Shown here: in pieces, positions 54,070 to 63,081 of the stretch
Numbering within the stretch: the first letter of the stretch is position 1
How the letters are laid out: every line of letters starts with the position of its first letter
NCBI RefSeq assembly: GCF_000224085.1
Contig: NC_015945.1
Span: forward strand, 3,526,501-3,590,500
From: Allomuricauda ruestringensis DSM 13258
Lineage (GTDB): Bacteria; Bacteroidota; Bacteroidia; Flavobacteriales; Flavobacteriaceae
Length of the DNA: 64,000 nucleotides
Reading direction: 5' to 3'
Notes under the pieces: model-generated
The model's input: the letters and a program-made list of their open reading frames with translations, nothing else
The model's database searches: none
Told to the model about the DNA's origin: nothing
Made by a program: the position numbers and the translations under genes

Positions 54070-54513
54070 ATGACATGTAAGGATTGCGGCAAAGATGTTA
54101 ACCCCCAACAGTTTAAAGCTTCAAAAGAAGCTTTAGGCGTAGCGCTTTGCGAACGACATACAAAACTGATCAAAAAAGTAATACTCGACAATGACACCCC
54201 AATTGACGCCATACATTTGTTTTACGCCTTAAAAGATGCTGGAGTCCACCCTATGCTGGAGTGGTGGGATGGTAAAAGATCGGTTGATATTGCGATTTCC
54301 CGTGTTAAACTCAACATTGAGATTGACAAGAATTACAATATGATTACCCACGAACAGGCAATAAACGATCTGGAAGATGCCATGCATTCTTTTAAGAATG
54401 GGTTTACCACCATAAGAATTCCACATTTGGCCATTAAATACTACTTGGATGAAACCGTGGAAAACATTTTGGGCATTATTGCAGGCTTAAAGGCTAATAT
54501 TAAGGCGGTTTAA
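54070..54513 (+). CDS. Zinc-ribbon protein with a Vsr/DUF559-like nuclease-fold domain
   Basis: 147 residues. An N-terminal metal finger is formed by C3-K-D-C6 and C27-E-R-H30. Then HPMLEWWDGKRSVDIAI, LNIEIDKNYNMITHEQAIND and GFTTIRIPH follow the pattern of Vsr/DUF559 PD-(D/E)xK proteins, with D73 and E84 as core acidic residues; the usual lysine after the Glu pair is D86. It may be a DNA-binding or weakly catalytic nuclease-fold protein; function unknown. It converges on and overlaps the cupin-like gene by 4 bases. Confidence 0.65.
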   Translation: MTCKDCGKDVNPQQFKASKEALGVALCERHTKLIKKVILDNDTPIDAIHLFYALKDAGVHPMLEWWDGKRSVDIAISRVKLNIEIDKNYNMITHEQAINDLEDAMHSFKNGFTTIRIPHLAIKYYLDETVENILGIIAGLKANIKAV

Positions 54514-54920
54514 TTGCAGAACTGCATACTGTCCTCCCTTTTGGTTTGCTTGTATTCCAAAATATTGATGACTATGGTATGCTCTCCAATATTCTCCAAG
54601 TCGTTGATGTAGTCTTTGCCCCTATTTTCAAAGAAATCGGTATCACCAGAGTTTAATTTGATCATATCTATTTTTCCGTTGCCATAACGGGTGATCACCA
54701 AACCTCCGGTGGTACAGACCCAACCATAATTGGTATTGTGTCTTCTAAAAGAAAGCCGATCCCCAGAAGCCAAGTGCAAATCCCATAGTTTTATGCTCTC
54801 GTCTTCAAAAACCAACCTATTGCTCAACGACTCTTTAATTTCTTGATGTAGTAATTCATCAATCTTTTCCTGCTCCCAAGGGTCAAAGTTCCCTACTGGG
54901 TTCAATTCCACACATTGCAT
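54510..54920 (-). CDS. Cupin-like hypothetical protein
   Basis: 136 residues, cytosolic. Central beta-rich region SIKLWDLHLASGDRLSFRRH, then GWVCTTGGLVITRYGNGK, MIKLNSGDTDFFENRGKDYI and IGEHTIVINILEYK fits a single cupin barrel; the charge-bearing strand EHTIVINILEYK is typical of the C-terminal motif. Metal ligands are incomplete, so enzymatic activity is uncertain. Convergent with the zinc-ribbon gene. Confidence 0.65.
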   Translation of the reverse strand: MQCVELNPVGNFDPWEQEKIDELLHQEIKESLSNRLVFEDESIKLWDLHLASGDRLSFRRHNTNYGWVCTTGGLVITRYGNGKIDMIKLNSGDTDFFENRGKDYINDLENIGEHTIVINILEYKQTKREDSMQFCN

Positions 54921-55101
54921 ATTCTCTGAATTTTCTAAAATCGCGCAAAACTACGAGTTAAAACATTTATAAGCAGACGTTTAATCAACATTTAACTATT
55001 TCCTTGAATATCTTTCCAATTAAGGTTATGCTATTGCGAATATGTTGAAGAACAGCCCTTTAAGCTAAATTTTATCCAATACAATTTTCCTTGGGTTCAA
55101 T

Positions 55102-56637
55102 TTAACCCAACCAACCTTCTCTATCTAAACTTCTGTACTGTATGGCCTCAGAAATGTGATTTTCCACTACATCTTCGGATTGTTCCAAATCGGCTATGGT
55201 TCGGGATACCTTCAAAATTCGGTCATAGGCCCTAGCAGAAAGGTTTAAACGCTGCATGGCATCTTTTAAAAGGTTTTTGGAAGACTCATTCAACTTACAG
55301 AACTTTCTAATATGCTTTGTGCCCATTTGGGCGTTGTAATGTATGCCTTCAACATCTTTAAATCTTTGGGTTTGGATCTCTCGTGCGGCTTCCACCCTTT
55401 TTCTTATTACAACACTACTCTCCCCTTTTCGCTCTTCGGACAATTTGTCAAAAGGAACAGGGGTTACTTCAATATGGATGTCTATTCTATCCAACAACGG
55501 ACCTGATATTTTCCCCAAATAACGTTGCATTTCTGCGGGAGAGGAAGTGACGGGTGCATCAGGATCGTTAAAATATCCTCCGGGACTCGGGTTCATACTT
55601 GCAACCAACATAAAACTACTGGGGTAGGTTACCGTAAACTGTGCACGGGCAATGGTCACTTCCCTATCTTCCATGGGCTGTCGCATCACTTCCAGAACAC
55701 GGCGCTCAAATTCCGGTAGTTCATCCAAAAACAGCACTCCATTGTGCGATAAAGAGATTTCCCCGGGTTGCGGGTAACTACCGCCTCCCACCAACGCAGC
55801 AGAACTAATGGTATGGTGTGGGTTTCTGAACGGCCTTTGACTCATCAACCCCTTATTTTTAACTTTCCCCACAACGCTATGTATTTTGGTGGTTTCCAAA
55901 GCTTCGTGAAGTGTCATCGGGGGCAAAATGGAAGGTAATCGCTTCGCCAACATGGTCTTCCCTGCCCCGGGCGGACCGATCAAAATAATATTGTGTCCAC
56001 CTGCAGCGGCAATTTCCATACATCGCTTTATGCTTTCTTGCCCTTTTACATCAGCAAAATCAAACTCTGGAAGGTGCAAGTGCTCGTAAAACTCCTGCCG
56101 GGTATCCACATGGGTCTGTTCCAAAGGAACATTGGCATCAAAAAAATCAATGACCTCTCTAATATTTTCAACGCCATATACTTTTAGTCCATCTACAACA
56201 GCAGCTTCGTTCGCATTTTCTTTGGGTAAAATAAATCCTTCAAACCCCTCCTCCTTGGCTTTTATGGCAATGGGCAGAGCACCTTTTATGGGCTGTAGAC
56301 TTCCATCCAAAGAAAGTTCTCCCATAATCAAGTACTTATCAATGTTTTCTGAACGGATTTGGTCCGATGCCGCCAAAATACCAATGGCCAAAGTAAGATC
56401 GTAAGCCGATCCTTCTTTTCTTAAATCGGCAGGGGCCATGTTGATGGTGATTTTTTTGCCGGGAATTCGGTAACCATTATTTTGTAGAGCAGCCGCAATC
56501 CGGTAGTTACTTTCCTTTATGGCATTATCGGGCAATCCTACCAAGTGGTAGCCGATGCCTTTATCTATGTTGACTTCCACGACAATGGTAGTTGCCTCAA
56601 TGCCAAATACGGCACTCCCGTAAACTTTTATGAGCAT
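55102..56637 (-). CDS. YifB/ComM-type Mg-chelatase-like AAA+ ATPase
   Basis: 511 residues. N-terminal Lon-protease-like S5/S16 fold (VEVNIDKGIGYHLVGLPDNA), Walker A LIGPPGAGKTMLAKRLPS near residue 222, FRNPHHTISSAALVGGG, Walker B NGVLFLDELPEF and a C-terminal Mg-chelatase extension. In transformable bacteria ComM drives branch migration of incoming DNA during natural transformation. In Bacteroidota a general recombination role is likely. Solitary gene; the penicillin acylase lies upstream on the same strand. Confidence 0.92.
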   Translation of the reverse strand: MLIKVYGSAVFGIEATTIVVEVNIDKGIGYHLVGLPDNAIKESNYRIAAALQNNGYRIPGKKITINMAPADLRKEGSAYDLTLAIGILAASDQIRSENIDKYLIMGELSLDGSLQPIKGALPIAIKAKEEGFEGFILPKENANEAAVVDGLKVYGVENIREVIDFFDANVPLEQTHVDTRQEFYEHLHLPEFDFADVKGQESIKRCMEIAAAGGHNIILIGPPGAGKTMLAKRLPSILPPMTLHEALETTKIHSVVGKVKNKGLMSQRPFRNPHHTISSAALVGGGSYPQPGEISLSHNGVLFLDELPEFERRVLEVMRQPMEDREVTIARAQFTVTYPSSFMLVASMNPSPGGYFNDPDAPVTSSPAEMQRYLGKISGPLLDRIDIHIEVTPVPFDKLSEERKGESSVVIRKRVEAAREIQTQRFKDVEGIHYNAQMGTKHIRKFCKLNESSKNLLKDAMQRLNLSARAYDRILKVSRTIADLEQSEDVVENHISEAIQYRSLDREGWLG

Positions 56638-56744
56638 GATGGAATTTCTAATTGAAAAAAGACTGAAAAATAACCAATCTCTTTACAAAAAGACTTTCCT
56701 TTTGACGAATACCCCAATTTGAATTGATGAATGCCCCTTCTGAA

Positions 56745-59132
56745 TTAACGGAAGATTAAAATAGACTCAGCAGTTTCTTGAATTTCATGCTTGTTCATCA
56801 TCATTTTACGGAACTTCCCGTCGACATACATTTCGGCTTGATCCTCATAATGTTTGCTGAACGGGTTTCCAGATTGTCCCGTTGGCAATATGCTGATACT
56901 GTTCTCCACATCCGAAAAATCAATGACACGTCTTGTGGACGGACCAGAACTTACTTTGTAAAATCCTGTACTGTCATAAGGGAAAGATAGGTTATTGATA
57001 ACCTCACGAGTTCCTGTAACCGGAAACGGCCCCACATTAAAATATTTACGGAGCGAAGCTACTTGCCCAAACGGATGTTGGTGCTCCAGAGTGTGTACTT
57101 TATCCCAAGTCCATTGGCTGGGATCGGGCCCAAAATCCTTAACAAGGGAACTCCAAGCATCGACAAATGATTTCATGATTATATCCTGTCTTGTTTCAGT
57201 AACCTCCTTAGTGTTTATGTTGTCCCACCATTTCCCATTTTCCATTTTGGCTCCCCAAGCAATCTGTCTTTTGAACAAATGGGTTTTTAAAAACTGTTTG
57301 AACATTTCTGGCCCAAGCTCGTCCTCCATGGTATTCTTTATCATAAAATAGAGTGATCTATGGTAAAGTGTTGGACTAGTGCTCGTTAAAGAGTATTTTC
57401 CGTTCCAATTCTTTAAAGAATCTACCATTACCAACTGTTCGTTGGTTAAATGAGTTACATCGAATAGTTTGATCAATTCTGTAATCAATTCCGTGTTTAC
57501 TGGCGAAGTAACATCCAGCATCATTTTTGAAATGGACTCCTTGTCCCAATCGTCTTTTACTTCGAGTAGTTGAACTATTCGCTTGGCACGGTTCTCGGGC
57601 AAATAATAGCCCGGATACAACATTCCTGCAATAGAATCTGGTTGATTGTTCGCAGAATATACATAATTCCATGGTGGGTTTTCGGCCATGGGATTTTCTG
57701 AAAAGTCCAAATAACGTAGCGGCTCCTCTTTCCCTGTGGTTCCATCCAAAATAAACTTGGTAGATAAGCTATCGGGCATTTCGTAAAGTTTTGCCGTAGC
57801 CCACCAGGCCACATTGCCTTCGGCATCGCCATACATTACATTAAGCCCTGGTGCATGGATGTTGGGCAAGGCACTTTTAAACTCCTTTATATTGGTAGCA
57901 TGACTCAAACCATATAAGGCATGTACCACTCTATTTTGTGGCTTGGTATAAATCCAAGACATAGAAATAGGGCGTTTTCCCGAAATTTGGTCGGCAATGT
58001 TATTCAGAACAGGGCCATGATGTGTTTTCTTATAGCTAAAGGCCACATCATCCCCATCCTTTACTTTGATGGTTTTATTGATAAATTCATAATCCTTCCA
58101 ACCCTCTACGGTTTTGTATTTAGTACTGTCGGATGGATGGGTTTCTTCGTAATAAAAATCAATATCATCATTCTCGAACATGGTGAGGCCATAAGCTAGT
58201 TTTCTATCATGTCCTAGCAGCGGAAAAGGAACTCCTGCCAAATGATATCCATATTTTTCATAGGTCGGGGTACTTACATGGGCCTCGTACCAAACAGAAG
58301 GTTGGGCAAAACCTATATGTGGGTCGTTGGCCAAAATTACTTTACCGTTTTTGGTCTTCTGTGGGGCTACCACCCAGCTATTGCTCCCTTCGAACTGCGG
58401 AATGGGAAGTTTATCCAAAGCTGCCGTTACACTTGCGGTAATATTTGTCCCCAAAGTATCTGTTTCGACTCCGTTATAGTTTTTAATCCAAACCGTGGAA
58501 GTATCCGAACTTATGGCCAAGTCATTAATATACTCCTCACCAAGTTTATTGCGCATACTTGTCAATAACGGGTCCGTTTTGTGCGCCATGGCAAAACTAA
58601 ACGCCATATATCCAACGGCATTGTAGACATCTTCAATGGTGAATGGCTCCTTTTCAATCCCTGTCAAATAGAACTCAATAGGTGTTGGTCCATTTTTTAT
58701 AAACTCATTAATACCATCCAAATAAGCTTGGGAAAGCACTATGGCCTCACTCTGCATGTCCAATGCTGCTATTGTTTCTTTGGTATGGTCGGCGATACCC
58801 AAAGACAGGAAAAACTTGTCGGTTTTGATCATGTCCTCACCAAAAACTTCGGAAAGTCGTCCTTTGGCCACCCTTCGCAACAATTCCATTTGCCATAATC
58901 TATCCTGGGCATGTACGTAGCCCAATGCCCTTAGGGCATCTGTTTCGTTGTCTGCATAAATATGGGGGATTCCGTAGGGGTCAAAATAAGTTGTTACCTC
59001 ATTGGAGAGTCCTGGCAAAGATTTTTCTCCACCATAATCTGGTTTAAGGCTGTTAATAAATATAGCTATGCCAATAATTACAAGTAGAAGAAATCCTGCA
59101 AGAACAAGAAGAATCTTTTTGTACTTTTTCAC
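56745..59132 (-). CDS. Penicillin acylase-family Ntn hydrolase
   Basis: 795 residues from GTG at 59132. A signal anchor (ILLVLAGFLLLVIIGIAIFI) precedes the alpha chain with VTTYFDPYGIPHIYADNETD, GYVHAQDRLWQMELLRR and a spacer. The mature beta chain begins at Ser after Gly in FEGSNSWVVAP, followed by GKVILANDPHI. It is made as a precursor that self-cleaves. The family hydrolyses amides such as acyl-homoserine lactones or N-acyl amino acids in the periplasm; the natural substrate is unknown. Single-gene unit. Confidence 0.92.
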   Translation of the reverse strand: MKKYKKILLVLAGFLLLVIIGIAIFINSLKPDYGGEKSLPGLSNEVTTYFDPYGIPHIYADNETDALRALGYVHAQDRLWQMELLRRVAKGRLSEVFGEDMIKTDKFFLSLGIADHTKETIAALDMQSEAIVLSQAYLDGINEFIKNGPTPIEFYLTGIEKEPFTIEDVYNAVGYMAFSFAMAHKTDPLLTSMRNKLGEEYINDLAISSDTSTVWIKNYNGVETDTLGTNITASVTAALDKLPIPQFEGSNSWVVAPQKTKNGKVILANDPHIGFAQPSVWYEAHVSTPTYEKYGYHLAGVPFPLLGHDRKLAYGLTMFENDDIDFYYEETHPSDSTKYKTVEGWKDYEFINKTIKVKDGDDVAFSYKKTHHGPVLNNIADQISGKRPISMSWIYTKPQNRVVHALYGLSHATNIKEFKSALPNIHAPGLNVMYGDAEGNVAWWATAKLYEMPDSLSTKFILDGTTGKEEPLRYLDFSENPMAENPPWNYVYSANNQPDSIAGMLYPGYYLPENRAKRIVQLLEVKDDWDKESISKMMLDVTSPVNTELITELIKLFDVTHLTNEQLVMVDSLKNWNGKYSLTSTSPTLYHRSLYFMIKNTMEDELGPEMFKQFLKTHLFKRQIAWGAKMENGKWWDNINTKEVTETRQDIIMKSFVDAWSSLVKDFGPDPSQWTWDKVHTLEHQHPFGQVASLRKYFNVGPFPVTGTREVINNLSFPYDSTGFYKVSSGPSTRRVIDFSDVENSISILPTGQSGNPFSKHYEDQAEMYVDGKFRKMMMNKHEIQETAESILIFR

Positions 59133-59214
59133 GAAGATGGGTTAAGTCAATTAATCTACCCCAAGGTATAATTAATTTCTCAAATGGCTGAAAAAAAATA
59201 TTGACAAATATCAA

Positions 59215-61194
59215 TTATTTATTCATGGAAAGATGGTGTTTTTCCAAACCAGATTTCAACCATTTCTCATAAGTTTCAATATCCACATACTGTACCGCTT
59301 CGTTCAAAATCTCCAAATTTGGGGAAAGCAGCACATAATACGGCTGCGATGCCGCATTAAAATTGATCGTCTGGAATGTTCCCCATTTTTGACCAATGGT
59401 TTCAATGGCTTTTACCCTTCCTGAATCATATTTAAAGTCGAATTGTTGTGCTTCTGGAAGTTCCTTTCTATCATCTACATAAAGGGAAATCAACACGTAA
59501 TCCTCTTTGATGATGGGGTAAATATCAGGGTCGCTCCACACATTTTCTTCCATCTTTCTGCAATTAACGCAGGCCCAGCCCGTAAAGTCGAGCAAAATGG
59601 GTTTATTTACCTCTTGCGCATAAGCCACGCCTTCCTCAAAATCCTTGAAGCAATCCAATCCTAACGGACAATCGCTTTCTGTTTCCACAACGCTGTAAAA
59701 ACTTGGTGGAGGAAAACCACTCAGCAATTTTAATTGGGTGAAATTGAAAAGACCAAGAATCAAGTAAACGCTAAAAGCAAAGCTTAACAAGCCTACTATT
59801 TTTCTGGCTGGTGACAAATTTTTCCTGGGTCCATCGTGCGGAAATCTAAAGATTCCGAAGAGGTATAATGTCATCAAAACAAAGAGCACTACCCATATCA
59901 CCACAAATATTTCTCGTTTAAAAATGCCCCAGTTTCCTACTAAATCAGCATTTGATAGGAATTTGAAAGCCAAGGCCAGCTCCAAAAAGCCAAGCACTAC
60001 TTTAACGGTGGTCATCCAACCGCCAGATTTTGGCAAGGAATTCAACCAAGCCGGGAACATAGCGAACAAAGCAAATGGCAAGGCCAAAGCCAAACCAAAA
60101 CCAACCATTCCCGATGTTAAGTTTGTAGCCACATTGCCTTCGGCAAGGGTTGTACTACCTAAAAGCCCGCCCAAAATGGGTCCTGTACACGAAAAAGATA
60201 CAATCGCCAAGGTCAATGCCATAAAAAAGACGCCCAGTCCCCCTCCTACTTTGGATGATGCGGAATCCATTTTATTGGCCCATGAGCTGGGCAAGGTTAA
60301 TTCGTAATACCCAAAAAACGAAAAGGCAAAGAATACAAAAATGACAAAGAAGAATACGTTGAGCCAAATATTGGTGGCTATGGTATTCAATATCTGTGAA
60401 TCCACCGAATTAAACAAGTGGAACGGCAAACTCAACAAGAAATAAATTAAAACGATAAAGAATCCGTACAATAAAGCATTGCCTATTCCCTTAGACTTGT
60501 TCTGGGTTTGTTTGGTGAAAAAGGAAACCGTTAATGGAATCATGGGAAACACACAGGGTGTCAACAATGCAATAAGTCCTCCAATGAATCCCAATCCAAA
60601 AATTACCCATAAGTTGGACTTTCCTTCGGAATCGGATACTCCATTTTGATTCAAGAGGTTTTTGTTCTTTAAATCCAATTTGAGGGACTCCCCCAAAGCC
60701 ACACTTCGTTCATCCAAGGATGTTTCTTCGGCAACAAAACCACTCCCATCCAACGAAATCTGAAAAAGTTCGTCTGCAGGAATGCAAACCTCCTTACAAA
60801 TTTGATAAAAGAGGTTTACTGAAATCTGATTGACCTCTGGGTCGAGTAATTTTATTTTCTGGGTGAATATGGCCTCTTTCTTAAAAAATGTCTCTTCTAC
60901 CTCAAAAATATCGCTGTACTCTTTTATGGTCTCACTTTCTTCGGTTTTACCAATAAGTTCATAGTCCTCGCCTACTTCTTCAAAAGAAAATTCGCTGGGT
61001 AAGGAACCTCCTTCGGCGGTGTATTGTGAATACACGTGCCACCCGTCCATAATCTTGCCCTTGAACACCAGCTCGTATTCGGTATCGGACAGTTTATGTA
61101 CTTCGTGGGTCCAAACTGCTGGATTCTCATTCGTTTGGGCGAATGTGGTTAAATTGATGAAGAATAATCCTAAAAAGAGTACTAATAGTCTCAT
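59215..61194 (-). CDS. dsbD: Thiol:disulfide interchange protein DsbD
   Basis: 659 residues: signal peptide (RLLVLFLGLFFINLTTFA), N-terminal DsbD-alpha-like domain with the Cys pair in YQICKEVCIPADE, a CcdA-like eight-helix core (LTPCVFPMIPLTVSFF and SFSCTGPILGGLLGS carry the membrane cysteines), and a C-terminal thioredoxin domain with FTGWACVNCRKMEENVW. It passes electrons from cytosolic thioredoxin to periplasmic disulfides. Its ATG overlaps the tilS stop (ATGA). Confidence 0.95.
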   Translation of the reverse strand: MRLLVLFLGLFFINLTTFAQTNENPAVWTHEVHKLSDTEYELVFKGKIMDGWHVYSQYTAEGGSLPSEFSFEEVGEDYELIGKTEESETIKEYSDIFEVEETFFKKEAIFTQKIKLLDPEVNQISVNLFYQICKEVCIPADELFQISLDGSGFVAEETSLDERSVALGESLKLDLKNKNLLNQNGVSDSEGKSNLWVIFGLGFIGGLIALLTPCVFPMIPLTVSFFTKQTQNKSKGIGNALLYGFFIVLIYFLLSLPFHLFNSVDSQILNTIATNIWLNVFFFVIFVFFAFSFFGYYELTLPSSWANKMDSASSKVGGGLGVFFMALTLAIVSFSCTGPILGGLLGSTTLAEGNVATNLTSGMVGFGLALALPFALFAMFPAWLNSLPKSGGWMTTVKVVLGFLELALAFKFLSNADLVGNWGIFKREIFVVIWVVLFVLMTLYLFGIFRFPHDGPRKNLSPARKIVGLLSFAFSVYLILGLFNFTQLKLLSGFPPPSFYSVVETESDCPLGLDCFKDFEEGVAYAQEVNKPILLDFTGWACVNCRKMEENVWSDPDIYPIIKEDYVLISLYVDDRKELPEAQQFDFKYDSGRVKAIETIGQKWGTFQTINFNAASQPYYVLLSPNLEILNEAVQYVDIETYEKWLKSGLEKHHLSMNK

Positions 61195-62501
61195 GTAAGC
61201 TGCGTAATCTTTATTATTTGTCGGGTTGAATCCTCAACCTTAAATCGTTCGTCGGCCCTTTTGCCTACAACCCAAACAATTTCATTATCCGAGGAACAAA
61301 GTAGCCATTGCTTTTCTTTGGAAATCACATCCAGTTTTTCATCCTTAAAAAACTTGGACAGTTTTTTCTTGCCCTGCATCCCGAAGGGATAAAAATAGTC
61401 GCCTTTTTCCCAATTTCTTAACACTAACGGAAAGTTTAACTTTTCCTTATCCAAAAATACGACATTTCGCCCCTGTTTTTCTAGGGTCTCAACATTTTCC
61501 AGCTTTAGTTTGATGGGCAACTCGGATGGAGTTCCATCTACATGGACAAGGTATGTCCCGTTTACCGTGTTCTTTATTTCAGAGAGAATCAGAAAATCCC
61601 TATCCTTCAACAATCGGTGTGTTTTGGAAACTACTTGTTTTCCACTCATGGCGGACAAAAGGTCTTTTACATCGTTCCATTCTGTAAACCCATAATCTTT
61701 GAACAGTCCATACAGGTAAGCATCCAACGGTTGTAGCTTTTCCAGTGCTGTAATGCTAATTTTAATATCACCATCTCGCTGCTCAAACAACTTGGACTTT
61801 AATTCATTTAAATGATTAGAGGCCAAACTATTGGTTTGCTGCAAATGATTCTGGGTGTTCAGAAAATTTTGTAAAAAAGTGGGATGCAATTCTTTTAAAA
61901 CGGGCACAATTTGATGACGAATCTTGTTCCGAAGGTATTTGGTACTGGCATTGCTGCTGTCCTCTCGCCAAGCAATCTTTTCCGACTTGGCATAGGCCAA
62001 AATTTCTTGTTGGGAAAAGGGCAATAAGGGACGAACCACTTGTTCGTTCACTTCAGGAATACCGGAAAGGCCTTCGATTCCCGTACCGCGCGATAGGTTG
62101 ATCAAAAAGGTCTCCAAACTATCGTTCGCATGGTGAGCCGTTAAAATATAGTCGAAACCTTTGGTTTCCAACAACTCGGAAAACCATTGGTAACGTAGTT
62201 CGCGAGCGGCCATTTGAACGGACAATCGGTGGGTTTGGGCATATTGTTCAGTCTCAAATTGCTTAACAAAAACCTCAATTCCCAATGTAGTTGCCAATTG
62301 TCGCACAAAAACTTCATCTCCATCACTCTCATCGCTGCGTAAAGTAAAATTGCAATGCGCCAAGCCAATATCCAAATCAGCAGCAACACACAAATGTGCC
62401 AACGTAACACTATCTACGCCTCCACTACAGGCCAATAGGAGCTTTTTCCCCTTTAGAAAGGGCATCTCGCTGTTTATGTGCTGTTTGAACTTTGGGAACA
62501 T
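61191..62501 (-). CDS. tilS: tRNA(Ile)-lysidine synthase
   Basis: 436 residues. PP-loop LLLACSGGVDSVTLAHL near residue 21, LAHCNFTLR, ILTAHHANDSLETFLINL and the C-terminal TilS domain RNWEKGDYFYPFGMQGKKKL. It changes cytidine 34 of tRNA-Ile2 to lysidine so that AUA is read as isoleucine; essential. Translationally coupled to dsbD through a 4-base overlap. ATG at 62501. Confidence 0.96.
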   Translation of the reverse strand: MFPKFKQHINSEMPFLKGKKLLLACSGGVDSVTLAHLCVAADLDIGLAHCNFTLRSDESDGDEVFVRQLATTLGIEVFVKQFETEQYAQTHRLSVQMAARELRYQWFSELLETKGFDYILTAHHANDSLETFLINLSRGTGIEGLSGIPEVNEQVVRPLLPFSQQEILAYAKSEKIAWREDSSNASTKYLRNKIRHQIVPVLKELHPTFLQNFLNTQNHLQQTNSLASNHLNELKSKLFEQRDGDIKISITALEKLQPLDAYLYGLFKDYGFTEWNDVKDLLSAMSGKQVVSKTHRLLKDRDFLILSEIKNTVNGTYLVHVDGTPSELPIKLKLENVETLEKQGRNVVFLDKEKLNFPLVLRNWEKGDYFYPFGMQGKKKLSKFFKDEKLDVISKEKQWLLCSSDNEIVWVVGKRADERFKVEDSTRQIIKITQLT

Positions 62502-62519
62502 ATTGCGAATTTACGAATA

Positions 62520-62990
62520 AACCTCAGCCTTGCAGCTGTGTTATTACGTTACTAAGTTATTTTGTTGTTGGATGCTCGGTGTTGGATGTTCGGTGTCAGA
62601 AGTCGGGAGCACGAAGTTAGTTAGCAGTAATCCCTACCTTTGATGTTTGATCTTGACGCTTGGGTTTGATATTTGAACTTGGATTTGAGTCGGGAGTCAG
62701 TTGGCAGTAGGCAGTTCGCAGTAGGCAGTAAGCAGTAACTTAATAACCCAATAACTTAGTCTAGAGATCGGAAGCACGATGCACGAAGTCGGTTTGCAGT
62801 AACCCAATAACTTCTTAACTCTGAACTCCTAACTCTAAACTCCTAACTTCAGAAGTCTTGTCTCTTGTCTCTTTGCTCTCTTCTCTCTGTTCTTGAACTT
62901 GAAACCTGAGTTTGAACTTTTTGACTGCCTACTGCGGACTGCCCACTGCATACTGAAAACTTTCCCATCAACCCAACCCGTGCATCCATC
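62520..62990. repeat. Degenerate text-like repeat region
   Basis: A 580-base gap without a gene. It holds short near-repeats such as GGATGCTCGGTGTTGGATGT, CAGTTGGCAGTAGGCAGTTC, AACTCCTAACTCTAAACTCC, TCTTGTCTCTTGTCTCTTTG and GACTGCCTACTGCGGACTGC. Similar words recur at 29.1-29.4 and 52.5-52.7 kb. This pattern suggests slipped-strand growth of a shared seed sequence. Confidence 0.65.
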
Positions 62991-63081
62991 AATCCAAACG
63001 GGGCATTGGTAAGATCGTGTCCAAAACTCTCCCGCGAACATTGCATCTTGTCCCAATTTATAATCAAAAACTAAATATGTT

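Noticed and set aside
59924..60307. Plus-strand 127-codon Lys/Pro-rich frame
   Set aside because: Complement of the transmembrane core of dsbD, which has clear domain motifs.
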